A stretch of DNA of 64,000 nt. Origin: JABAAI01 sp965261955. GTDB lineage: Bacteria; Spirochaetota; Leptospiria; Leptospirales; Leptonemataceae. The position numbers and the translations under genes were made by a program. The stretch spans positions 558,001-622,000 of the forward strand of contig CBDHEM010000069.1 in NCBI GenBank assembly GCA_965261955.1, read 5' to 3'. Every line of letters begins with the position of its first letter. The first letter of the stretch is position 1. Positions 21,233 to 29,779 of the stretch are shown piece after piece. A model generated the notes under the pieces. The model saw nothing but the letters and a program-made list of their open reading frames with translations, was not told where the DNA came from and searched no databases.

Positions 21233-23613
21233 GAGAGATGAGGTATAGTCCTATAGCGAAAGGCCTTCGTCTTTTGAACAAAAATGCAGGAAAAAAAATC
21301 TCCTATACACAAATCAAACATGAGCTCCTATGTAGGTCTACCAGACCCAAAAAAACTCGTTCCTTTGCCTCTGATAAATCTCGTCCCTATTCTCGCTCTC
21401 GTAATGCTACTGATATAGGGGAACATGAAATTAAAGAATTTATAGATAGTCTAGAAGAAATCAATCTAGTCAAAAAAAAAGGAAATTATATTTTTCCTCA
21501 GAAGCCCTTTTCTCTTTCCGGAAGAGTTTCTCTAAATCATCGGGGAGCGGGTTTTGTTAGCATAACGGGAGTGGCCAAGAATGTTCCTGAAGTTTATTTC
21601 CATCCTCGAGATATCAGTGGTGCATTAGTAGGAGATCAGATCCAGTTTACGATAAGAGACCATTCCCGTGGTCGCTTTGAGGGGCGTATGCTTGGTATTA
21701 TAAAAAGAGGGCGAAATGCCTATCGAGTGCGTTTACTCGAAAATCTTAAAATACGAGCAATGGATCGAAGCAAAAAAGAAGACGCTGTAATTTATAAAAG
21801 AAACAGAGATAGAAAATCAACTGTATCTATAAGGCCTGTGAAAATTTTAGGGACTATTTTAGATATGTCTCCGGCTCATCCTTTCGTTTCTATTTCTTTA
21901 GAAAAACTTCCGGACACAGTCTGTTCCCAACTCAAAAAAGATTCTGTAGTGATTGTGAAACTCACTGGAGAACATGAATATTCTTCGCTTGCTAATGATT
22001 ATGCCTATAAGGCCGATTTCCTCCGTATAGAAGAAGGTACTTCTTCAGATAAAGACCTAGAGCGTATATTCCTAAAGTACAACCTAAAGCCTAACTATCC
22101 GGAGTTTTCCGGTAACCAAATCGTTCAGACTAGTCAATCAGATTTCCAAAAAGCAGAACCCCAAAAAGAAAATATTCCGGATTGGAAAAAGAGGAGGGAC
22201 TTACGAAATTTATATACTATAACTATTGATGGAGTGAACTCAAAGGATTTTGATGATGCTATAAGCTTACAAATGCTTTCTCCTACTCGGGCACTTTTGT
22301 TTGTTCATATTTCTGATGTGAGTTATTATGTACCATTAGGGAGTGACCTAGATAAAGAGGCCCAAGAGAGAGGTACGTCTTATTATTTAGGAAATAGCGT
22401 AATACCGATGCTTCCCTTTTCTTTATCCAATGAATTGTGTTCTTTAGTTGCCGGTCAAAACCGTCTGAGTGTAACAGTTGAAATGAAGATAGATATAGAT
22501 AAGGGGAAAATACTCGATGCTAGTTTTTATCGCTCCATTATACGCGTAGATCATCGTTTTACATATACACATGCAGAAGAAAAACTCAACAACACTAGGG
22601 CTAATTTTTGGGGAAGCAAACTAGCAGAACTAGAAACAAATGATGAGAATTATCAAACAGCTTTTCTCTCCGGGTTATGGAAGCTTGCGAAAAGTAAGCG
22701 AAAACAACGGTTAGAATCTGGTAGAGTAGACATTGTTTTATCTGAACCTTCGATACATTTTGGTCCTTCCGGACAAATTCTATCTGTAAATTATAAAAAG
22801 CGTCTCAAATCAAGCATACTTATTGAAGAGTGTATGTTAAGTGCAAATACAAGTGTCGCCGCCTTTCTTCAGAAAAAAAAGAAAGCAACTCTACATCGTA
22901 ATCATGAAGCTTTAGATATAGCCAAGCTAGAACCCATCAATGCCTTTTGTGTAGTCTCTAACTTACCCATTACTCTAAAAGATAACAGCTACTCATCTAT
23001 CGGAGCCGCTTTGGATAGGGTAAGAGCTCACCCGAATTCAAAAAACTTGTCGCGTATTTTTCAAGTGATGCTTTTGCGTTCGTTCCAGAAAGCCTTTTAT
23101 GGACCTGAGCCCTTGGGGCATTGGGGGCTTGGCTTCTCTTCCTATTGCCATTTCACTTCTCCCATTCGACGCTATCCTGATCTCGTAACCCATCGTGTAC
23201 TCATTGCTTTACTAGAAAAATCTAAACCTATCTACTCCCTTAGAGAATTAGAGGAGCTGGGTATAACGAATAGCGAATCTGAGAGAAAGGCAATTGATGC
23301 AGAGAGAGATAGTAGTAAACTAAAAATGATACGCTATATAATAGAGAAGGGATTGCGACGTTTTAGTGGTTTTATAAGTGGAATACGTCCGAACTGTATA
23401 TATGTAGAAATCAATAAATTCCCGATAGAAGTGATTGTAGAGAGTCATCACCTGACAAAGGGAGGATTTCTCGTCCTAAATGATCCACCCTACAGTACTT
23501 TTATTCAAAAATTAGGGCGTAATGTACGCCTGGGGGAAGAGTGGGAGCTTCAATTATTGGAGATAGATCCAGAAGAGATGCAAATACTATGCCGCCCTAT
23601 TTTTGTAAAATAA
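21229..23613 (+). CDS. rnr: Ribonuclease R (RNase II/R family 3'-5' exoribonuclease)
   Basis: A 794-residue exoribonuclease. An N-terminal winged-helix region (residues 1-85) is followed by cold-shock-type domains. The RNB catalytic domain starts near residue 335 with TITIDGVNSKDFDDAIS, carrying the metal-binding aspartates, then VHISDVSYYV and LPFSLSNELCSL. A conserved HFTSPIRRYPDLVTHR block lies near residue 645. The last 90 residues form an S1 RNA-binding domain. RNase R degrades structured RNA and takes part in mRNA and rRNA quality control. The start overlaps the tsaB stop. Confidence 0.95.
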   Translation: MREMRYSPIAKGLRLLNKNAGKKISYTQIKHELLCRSTRPKKTRSFASDKSRPYSRSRNATDIGEHEIKEFIDSLEEINLVKKKGNYIFPQKPFSLSGRVSLNHRGAGFVSITGVAKNVPEVYFHPRDISGALVGDQIQFTIRDHSRGRFEGRMLGIIKRGRNAYRVRLLENLKIRAMDRSKKEDAVIYKRNRDRKSTVSIRPVKILGTILDMSPAHPFVSISLEKLPDTVCSQLKKDSVVIVKLTGEHEYSSLANDYAYKADFLRIEEGTSSDKDLERIFLKYNLKPNYPEFSGNQIVQTSQSDFQKAEPQKENIPDWKKRRDLRNLYTITIDGVNSKDFDDAISLQMLSPTRALLFVHISDVSYYVPLGSDLDKEAQERGTSYYLGNSVIPMLPFSLSNELCSLVAGQNRLSVTVEMKIDIDKGKILDASFYRSIIRVDHRFTYTHAEEKLNNTRANFWGSKLAELETNDENYQTAFLSGLWKLAKSKRKQRLESGRVDIVLSEPSIHFGPSGQILSVNYKKRLKSSILIEECMLSANTSVAAFLQKKKKATLHRNHEALDIAKLEPINAFCVVSNLPITLKDNSYSSIGAALDRVRAHPNSKNLSRIFQVMLLRSFQKAFYGPEPLGHWGLGFSSYCHFTSPIRRYPDLVTHRVLIALLEKSKPIYSLRELEELGITNSESERKAIDAERDSSKLKMIRYIIEKGLRRFSGFISGIRPNCIYVEINKFPIEVIVESHHLTKGGFLVLNDPPYSTFIQKLGRNVRLGEEWELQLLEIDPEEMQILCRPIFVK

Positions 23614-23645
23614 CTCGTTAGAGAAAGTTTTGTGTTTTATCGAAG

Positions 23646-24401
23646 TTATATTTCAAGTCCCACGGGACAATGATCTGACCCCATTACATCGTCCATGATA
23701 AAGGCTTTTTTGAGTTTCGGTGCCATTTTTTTAGAGACACCAAAGTAGTCTATACGCCATCCTACGTTGCGATCTCGAGCTCGCATACGATACGACCACC
23801 AAGTATAATTTTCCGTTTTTTCCGGATAAAAATAACGGAAAGTATCTATAAAATCACCCTCTATAATCTTAGTAAAGCCATCTCTTTCCTCTTGAGTAAA
23901 ACCAGCACTTCTTTCGTTTGCTTTAGGTCGTGCTAAATCAATTTCTTTATGGGCTACATTCAGATCACCGCAAAAAATCACCGGTTTTGCTTTTTCTAGT
24001 TTTTTTAAAAACTTGAGAAAAGCTTTATCCCATTCCATGCGATATTTTAATCGACGAAGCTCTTCACCTGAATTGGGAGTATATACGCAAACTAAATAAT
24101 AATCTTTATATTCTAGAGTGAGCACACGTCCTTCTGTATCGTGAACCTTCTGTCCTATTCCATATAATGCCTTTATAGGAACAAGATTTTCCCTAACAAA
24201 AATGGCTGTTCCAGAGTATCCTTTTTTTTCAGCATGATTCCAAAATTTGGTGTACTTTGGAAAGAGCTCATCAACATTCTCTGGATAGCCTCGTGTCTCT
24301 TGTAAACAGAGTATATCCGGTTTACTTTTTTTAACAAAACCAATAAAATCTTTTTTAATATTAGCACGTATACTATTTACATTCCAAGAAATTAATTTCA
24401 T
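23646..24401 (-). CDS. xth: Exodeoxyribonuclease III / AP endonuclease
   Basis: 251 residues, typical of the ExoIII family. Motifs are in order: MKLISWNVNSIRA at the start, DILCLQETRG (metal-binding Glu), VYTPNSGEELRR, VIFCGDLNVAHKEIDL (Asp/Asn of the active site), and SDHCPVGLEI at the end with the catalytic Asp-His pair. It cuts DNA 5' of abasic sites in base-excision repair and has 3'-5' exonuclease activity. It is convergent with rnr, whose stop is only about 30 bases away. Confidence 0.95.
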   Translation of the reverse strand: MKLISWNVNSIRANIKKDFIGFVKKSKPDILCLQETRGYPENVDELFPKYTKFWNHAEKKGYSGTAIFVRENLVPIKALYGIGQKVHDTEGRVLTLEYKDYYLVCVYTPNSGEELRRLKYRMEWDKAFLKFLKKLEKAKPVIFCGDLNVAHKEIDLARPKANERSAGFTQEERDGFTKIIEGDFIDTFRYFYPEKTENYTWWSYRMRARDRNVGWRIDYFGVSKKMAPKLKKAFIMDDVMGSDHCPVGLEI

Positions 24402-24509
24402 TTGATAATCATTTTCGTTCTGTGAAATAGAATTTCTTTATTGTCAATCAGATATTTTATTCACGATAAAAAGAAGATAACAGTAAGCCCATAAAACTAA
24501 AATAGGAAA

Positions 24510-24728
24510 CTAAAAACTGAGTTCATTTATGGCATGCAAAAATGATTCATGCCAAAGATTGCTAAAAATTGAAAAAGTAAATATAAGTAAGCATAATACA
24601 GCTAGTAATTTAGATTTGTGTTTAAAGCTTAGTAAGGTGGGTACAATTAGACAAATCGCTACACTCTGTGAGTAAACTATACTCTTTATTAGGCCATGAA
24701 AGGGGAATAAATAAAAATTAAAAAGCAA
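24510..24728 (-). CDS. Small hydrophobic protein downstream of cinA
   Basis: A 72-residue frame that starts 11 bases inside the 3' end of cinA on the same strand, an arrangement compatible with translational coupling. It has two hydrophobic stretches (SVAICLIVPTLL and LLAVLCLLIFTFSIF) and could be a small membrane protein. No family is recognised and no clear ribosome binding site is seen, so it may also be a chance frame. Confidence 0.35.
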   Translation of the reverse strand: MLFNFYLFPFHGLIKSIVYSQSVAICLIVPTLLSFKHKSKLLAVLCLLIFTFSIFSNLWHESFLHAINELSF

Positions 24729-26052
24729 GATGCTCGCAAATAAATTTATAAAAGAAAAATAAAGAGGTGTGGGCAGAATGAGCTCTTACATCTGCTCGAT
24801 TAAAAGGATAATACAATTTATAAAAACATTTCTTTTGATTTTTTGTGGCTAGCCCAATAAACACACTTCCAACTGGTTTATTTGCTTCCCCTCCACCCGG
24901 TCCAGCGATTCCACTAATACTCATAGCATAGTCTACAGGTATATTTTTAATTACACCCTCTGCCATCGCTAGGACGCATTCTTTGCTCACGGCCCCTTCC
25001 CCTTCTTTTGATAAAATTTTTTTAGGAACTCCTAGGTGAGATATTTTTACTTCATTAGAATAACTAATGATACTTCCTTGGAAGTAGGCGGAGCTATTAG
25101 GATAATCGGTGATAAGCTTACTGACTAGACCTCCAGTGCAAGACTCAGCTATTGCTATCTTTAGTTTTTTTTCTAAACATATTTTATGAAGAAGATCTTG
25201 GGCATCTTCTTCTGAAAAATTCTTCGTATAGTTTTTTTTTGCCAGCTGAAAAGCTTTTTTTATATATGTTGTGTTATGAGACTCAATAAAAATTCGCAAT
25301 CTACCGTCTTTGGCACTAACTCCCCATTGAAAATCTTTTGGTACGGAAGATGGCTCCAGTATGGGAATAGCTTCCACATTTTTTTTTAGTTTTTTAGATG
25401 GAGATGGTGAAATACCAAAGAAACTAGCTTGGAAGTTTGACTCTCCCATATTGTACAAATAAAAAACCCGTCGGTTTGGTTTTTGTATTTCTCCTTTGGA
25501 AAAACTTTTCTTTAAATAAGGAAAAAGTTCATAGGAAAACATCGCTTCCATTTCTCTTGGTACACCCGGTAGAGCAACCATGAGACAAGTGTTTTTTTCT
25601 CTTTCCCACTTCAGGAGAAATCCAGGTGCTATGCCTATGTTGTTTTTGAAGATTAGAGCACCTTTGGGTATGCGCGTTTGGGTACGTGTCTTTTCTATAT
25701 GAAATTTTTCCGGATCGCGCTCACAAAGTTTTTTCAAACGAGCTAGGGCGGTTGGCTCTTCCACAATTTCTTTTTTCCATAATGAAGAAATCACATTTAC
25801 AGTATGATCATCATGAGTAGGCCCAAGTCCTCCACTCATAATCACTAATTGAACATCTATCTGTTCCAGCACATGGAGAATATTTTTTTTTAATAAAGCA
25901 GGAATATCAGGTATTGTACTGATACCCACTATATGAAAACCCTCATGACTGAGTTCCTTGGCTATATGGGGTGCATTTGTATCTTTGGAGTGTCCATTAC
26001 TCAATTCTGTTCCTGTGGATAATATATAAACCCCAATACCCATGGGAGACAT
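24718..26052 (-). CDS. cinA: CinA-like protein (MoCF-like plus nicotinamide-nucleotide amidase domains)
   Basis: About 444 residues. The N-terminal half is a molybdopterin-binding-like domain (ILSTGTELSNGHSKDTNAPH, MSGGLGPTHDDHT, MVALPGVPREMEAMF). The C-terminal 160 residues are the PncC amidase domain (IAIAESCTGGLVSKLITDYP, SISGIAGPGGG, GSVFIGLA), with the catalytic Ser in AESCTGG. PncC deamidates nicotinamide mononucleotide in NAD recycling. The N-terminal domain can carry ADP-ribose pyrophosphatase activity. ATG at 26052 (MSPMGIGVYIL) is chosen over an upstream TTG. ATG at 26043 is also possible. Confidence 0.88.
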   Translation of the reverse strand: MSPMGIGVYILSTGTELSNGHSKDTNAPHIAKELSHEGFHIVGISTIPDIPALLKKNILHVLEQIDVQLVIMSGGLGPTHDDHTVNVISSLWKKEIVEEPTALARLKKLCERDPEKFHIEKTRTQTRIPKGALIFKNNIGIAPGFLLKWEREKNTCLMVALPGVPREMEAMFSYELFPYLKKSFSKGEIQKPNRRVFYLYNMGESNFQASFFGISPSPSKKLKKNVEAIPILEPSSVPKDFQWGVSAKDGRLRIFIESHNTTYIKKAFQLAKKNYTKNFSEEDAQDLLHKICLEKKLKIAIAESCTGGLVSKLITDYPNSSAYFQGSIISYSNEVKISHLGVPKKILSKEGEGAVSKECVLAMAEGVIKNIPVDYAMSISGIAGPGGGEANKPVGSVFIGLATKNQKKCFYKLYYPFNRADVRAHSAHTSLFFFYKFICEHLAF

Positions 26053-26128
26053 AGCGTTATTGAATGTATGGTAAAACAAGAATTATTTTTAATTTGCTTA
26101 TATATTTGGTATCTACTACAGTGGACAT

Positions 26129-26785
26129 GTGTCTTGTGCCTTTTTACATAAGCTGGCTACAAGGCTTCTTTTCCCGGTGACCAGCATCACCATGATTGTG
26201 CTTTTGTTCGGCTCAGCTTGTTCTGCACAGGATGAGGTACCTGAACTCTCCGAAATTAATAATACTACTCTACGGGGTTTCCTGTGGCGGGGTTGGGCAC
26301 GTATTTCCACCTGTATTACTAAAAAGACCATTTCTATGACTATGGCAGATCCTAATGATCCCGGTAAACCCGGATGCCCAGATACTACAAGTCAGGCAGA
26401 AAAAGTTTTCATTGATTCAAGGGAAAGAAGTGGGATGCCGTATAACATGACTTTCCGTATTCATACAGATGGGAGTGGGGTTATCAAGCTTGTTTTAGGT
26501 TATTCTATGAATACTATGCGCAATTATTCTGTAAACATAGCATCTTATTCACGTGGGACAAATCGGTATGTACACAGCCCAGAGCTTCCTCTTCAGGTGC
26601 TTACTTTTGCCGTTCCATCTGGAGCTACATCGGCTACAGAAGGCTCCTCTGCCATTACTATTCAAAATTTGATTTTAGAGCAACGCGTAGGATATCTTGA
26701 AGGTGGGATGACATTAAAGTTGCCAGTAAATACCAGTACAACTTTTACATATTCTGTCTTACTAAAGAATGGCGGTGTTTTGTGA
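26129..26785 (+). CDS. Predicted lipoprotein of unknown function
   Basis: 218 residues from a GTG start. The N-terminus has basic residues (HKLATR), a hydrophobic core (LLFPVTSITMIVLLFG) and a lipobox-like GSAC, giving Cys31 as the likely lipidated residue. The mature part is Ser/Thr-rich and beta-strand-like with no recognised domain. It overlaps the Omp85-like gene by one base (TGATG), so it may be a partner lipoprotein of that outer-membrane barrel. This is an inference from context only. Confidence 0.7.
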   Translation: MSCAFLHKLATRLLFPVTSITMIVLLFGSACSAQDEVPELSEINNTTLRGFLWRGWARISTCITKKTISMTMADPNDPGKPGCPDTTSQAEKVFIDSRERSGMPYNMTFRIHTDGSGVIKLVLGYSMNTMRNYSVNIASYSRGTNRYVHSPELPLQVLTFAVPSGATSATEGSSAITIQNLILEQRVGYLEGGMTLKLPVNTSTTFTYSVLLKNGGVL

Positions 26786-28113
26786 TGAAATATTTTCTAT
26801 TGTTTTTTTTTATTTTGTCTTCCTCTTTACTTCTGGCACAGAAAAAAAACAAACCAAGTAAAGCTAAGAAGACAGAAGTAAAAAAGGGACTGGCTATTAC
26901 TGGGCTTCCTCTTGTTTCTTTTGACGATGATCGTGGTCTTACTTATGGAGCTCGTGTGATTGCCACTTACTATCAAAAGGATTATGAGCCTTATCGCTAT
27001 CAAATATGGGCTCAGTATCTAACTTCCTCTTTAGGCTATACAGATCATGCTGCCTATTTTGATTACGCTACCAGTGGTGGGTTGCGCTTTCTTACACGTT
27101 CTGGAGTTAGGCGCGATCCTCTAGCTGATTATTATGGTTATGGAAATCATCAAGATATACGCAGAATACGTAGAGTGACAGGTGATCAAAGGCCCGTTAT
27201 TCCTGTGGGTTCTAATTTGGCTCGGACAGATATTAAGCAAAATCAGATCGAAGATAGCCAAGATCGCTATTATAATTATGATTATAGGAGTCCGTACATA
27301 GTCTCTTCTGTTGAAAGTTGGTTTGGACAAAGTGACTTTAAATGGTTTTTCGGTTTTTTAGGAAATCGCTATTTTATTGATTCCTATTATGGGGATAAAG
27401 ACCCCAGTGATGTAGAGACAAATATACTTACCTATCTTGATATCGAACAACCTTTGGGTTATGAAACTATTCGTGATGAGGTAGGAAGGAGTAGCAATTA
27501 CATGCGTTTAGCTTTTGCTTACGACTCTCGTCCTCGTAAGCGAGAAAATAATCCAAATACTGGTATTTTTACAGATGTACATTATGAGAATGCAACCACC
27601 ATTCTTGGTAGTGATTATACTTATTCAAATATTACTTTGACTTGGCGTCAATATGTAAATCTTTTCCCATCTTTTTGGGATAAGATAAATATGGAGAGTG
27701 TTTTTGCCTATCGTCTTATGGCACGGGAAACTTTTGGAGGTGACGCTCCTTTTTTTGAAGCGGGGAAAGTTCGGAATATAAGGGAAACGGCCGATGGGCT
27801 AGGGGGGGTGGGGGGTGTGCGTGGCTTCCCTTCCAATCAGTTTATTGATAAAATCATTACAATTGCCAATTTTGAATTGCAACATACCGTGTACAAGAGT
27901 GAGATTTTGGGTTCTATTGATTTCCAAATTTTTGGATTTTATGATATGGGTCGAGTGGCTGCTTCTAAGCAAGAATGGCAAACAAAAGATTTTCATAAGG
28001 CCTATGGTCCGGGAGTTAGAGCCGTTTGGCAAACAAACACGGTGGTCACTCTTTTTTTTGGACATTCTGAGTTTCATAGTTTTACGGCATTCAGTTTGCA
28101 ACGTACTTTTTAA
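26785..28113 (+). CDS. Omp85/BamA-superfamily outer-membrane barrel without POTRA domains
   Basis: About 442 residues. A cleavable signal peptide (FLLFFFILSSSLLLAQ) is followed by a Lys-rich linker and a beta-barrel rich in Tyr and Phe. The diagnostic VRGFPSNQF (the VRGF loop motif of the bacterial surface antigen/Omp85 barrel) is at about residue 350. The C-terminus ends in Phe (SLQRTF), as in outer-membrane proteins. There is no room for POTRA domains, so this is a short family member rather than BamA itself. It could act in insertion or secretion of partner proteins. The start is either the ATG at 26785 or the GTG just before it. Confidence 0.8.
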   Translation: MKYFLLFFFILSSSLLLAQKKNKPSKAKKTEVKKGLAITGLPLVSFDDDRGLTYGARVIATYYQKDYEPYRYQIWAQYLTSSLGYTDHAAYFDYATSGGLRFLTRSGVRRDPLADYYGYGNHQDIRRIRRVTGDQRPVIPVGSNLARTDIKQNQIEDSQDRYYNYDYRSPYIVSSVESWFGQSDFKWFFGFLGNRYFIDSYYGDKDPSDVETNILTYLDIEQPLGYETIRDEVGRSSNYMRLAFAYDSRPRKRENNPNTGIFTDVHYENATTILGSDYTYSNITLTWRQYVNLFPSFWDKINMESVFAYRLMARETFGGDAPFFEAGKVRNIRETADGLGGVGGVRGFPSNQFIDKIITIANFELQHTVYKSEILGSIDFQIFGFYDMGRVAASKQEWQTKDFHKAYGPGVRAVWQTNTVVTLFFGHSEFHSFTAFSLQRTF

Positions 28114-28143
28114 TTTTAAGAGGGTTGTGTACTCTCATTTATG

Positions 28144-28155
28144 TAGGAACTCCTA
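28144..28155. repeat. Short palindromic repeat TAGGAACTCCTA
   Basis: The 12-mer TAGGAACTCCTA lies between the convergent Omp85-like and nadA genes. The identical 12-mer occurs at 63500-63511, also intergenic. Similar GGAACTCC palindromes are, as I recall, common between genes in Leptospira, but no count can be given here. Confidence 0.45.
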
Positions 28156-28187
28156 ACTAGGCATTTGTAAATAAATATATTCAGTTT

Positions 28188-29198
28188 CTAATTACGGTTT
28201 TTACTTTTACCTACGGAGAGCATGCTATCGATAGCTTTTCGAGCTGGTATACGAATATTTTCAGAAACTTTAACTTCATACCGTTCATATAATAAGCCAT
28301 TGCGAATTCCTTCTAAAGTAATCCGTTTCATATGAGGGCATGTATGGCATGTAGAAATAAAGTTTCTATTTTGGAATTGCGAACGAAGATTGTCTCCCAT
28401 GCTACATTCTGTGAGAAGTAATATATTCGTATTTTCATTATTTTCTATGAAATGACTCATCTGAGAAGTGCTTCCAGAAAAGTCAGAGTTCTCAGTCACT
28501 TCAGTAGGACATTCTGGATGTGCAATTACTAATAAATCAGAAAACTGACGGCGAGTAGCCGCAATATCTTCTGCTTCATATAATTCATGCACCATACATT
28601 TGCCCTCCTTCCAAGAGATGATTTTCTTTTTAGTCTTTTTTTGTACATTTTGTGCTAGATATTCATCTGGCAAAAAAATGACTGTATCGCTAGATATACT
28701 TTCGATAACTTCTAGGGCATTAGCACTTGTGCAGCAAATATCTGTCTCAGCTTTAACCCCTGCTGAGCAATTGATATAGGTGACTACAGGAGTATTGGGA
28801 TATTCTTCCTTGAGCTGTTGAACATCCTCAGCTGTGATACTTTCTGCTAAAGAACAACCAGCCTTTGTATCTGCTATTAAAACAAGACGATCAGGATTGA
28901 GAATGGAAGCCGTTTCTGCCATAAAATGAACACCGTTAAACATAATAATGTCGGCTTGGATGCTTGCTGATTTCTGAGCTAAGTACAGAGAATCCCCTAC
29001 AAAATCAGAAACACCATGGTATACATCCGGTGTCATGTAGTTGTGTCCTAAAAGAACTGCATTCTTTTCTTGTTTCAATCGATCTATTTCTTCTATGAGG
29101 ATTAAAGCTGCCTCTAATTCGTTTGGCAACATTGTGACTTTTAGTTTCTCTATAATAGTGTCTTTTCTCTTTTGAAAAATTTCTGCTGAAGACGACAT
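28188..29198 (-). CDS. nadA: Quinolinate synthase A
   Basis: 336 residues, family-typical. NadA condenses iminoaspartate with dihydroxyacetone phosphate to form quinolinate in NAD biosynthesis, using a [4Fe-4S] cluster. Visible signatures are VLLGHNYMTPDV, VGDSLYLAQKSA, MFNGVHFMAETASIL, TYINCSAGVKAETDICCTS and TECSMGDNL. The C-terminal CHTCPHMKRITLEGI holds cluster cysteines. No nadB or nadC is adjacent. It is divergent from the DUF1564 gene. Confidence 0.95.
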   Translation of the reverse strand: MSSSAEIFQKRKDTIIEKLKVTMLPNELEAALILIEEIDRLKQEKNAVLLGHNYMTPDVYHGVSDFVGDSLYLAQKSASIQADIIMFNGVHFMAETASILNPDRLVLIADTKAGCSLAESITAEDVQQLKEEYPNTPVVTYINCSAGVKAETDICCTSANALEVIESISSDTVIFLPDEYLAQNVQKKTKKKIISWKEGKCMVHELYEAEDIAATRRQFSDLLVIAHPECPTEVTENSDFSGSTSQMSHFIENNENTNILLLTECSMGDNLRSQFQNRNFISTCHTCPHMKRITLEGIRNGLLYERYEVKVSENIRIPARKAIDSMLSVGKSKNRN

Positions 29199-29278
29199 GG
29201 CATCGTTTATCTTGTACTTCTAAATATCTGGCAAGAAAAATATGCAACAAATCTTCACTTAGTGACCTTTATAATGGT

Positions 29279-29761
29279 ATGAAAGGAAAAAATATTTATA
29301 ATATCAAGATCCAAGATTCTCGCCAAAGGATTATTAGTAGTATCCTCATTCCACAAGTATATTGGAGTCTCTTTGAAAATCAGAAAAAAAGGCTAAATAA
29401 AAATACAAATGAGCTTTTACCATTTTTACTTAGAAGGTTTTCTGTTAAAAAATGGCTTCTGTTTTCTCAAACTAATCGTTCCACAACCTCCTACCAAAAA
29501 ACCGGTCAAAATCTTATCAAACACAACTTTTCTGTCACTCCTGCGAATTGGCAACGCATGAGATCACTTGCGAAATTATATGGAATTTCGATTTGTCATT
29601 TTTTTATAGTGTTGCTTCTATTATTGGAGACCAAATATGTAGGAACTCCATTAAAGTTCGTACTCTCCATGAGATTAGAGACTTCCGAGAGTATCGATTT
29701 TAATAATTTTTATATTTTTAAAAGTTATCAAATAAAAGGAAGCAGAATGGATACAGGATAA
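29279..29761 (+). CDS. DUF1564-type protein (Leptospira-associated family)
   Basis: 160 residues. The order SSILIPQVYWSLF, then NELLPFLLRRF, then TSYQKTGQNLIKHNFSV, then NWQRMRSLAKLYGISICHFF matches my recollection of the DUF1564 family of multicopy Leptospira proteins (LIP.....FLLR.Y...YQ....N.....NW..LG.LA...GVSRC.LF). Function is unknown. Some have been considered DNA-associated, but nothing in the sequence proves it. It is useful here mainly as a lineage marker. It is the only copy in the window. Confidence 0.65.
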   Translation: MKGKNIYNIKIQDSRQRIISSILIPQVYWSLFENQKKRLNKNTNELLPFLLRRFSVKKWLLFSQTNRSTTSYQKTGQNLIKHNFSVTPANWQRMRSLAKLYGISICHFFIVLLLLLETKYVGTPLKFVLSMRLETSESIDFNNFYIFKSYQIKGSRMDTG

Positions 29762-29779
29762 AAGATAATTAGGGGTTTT

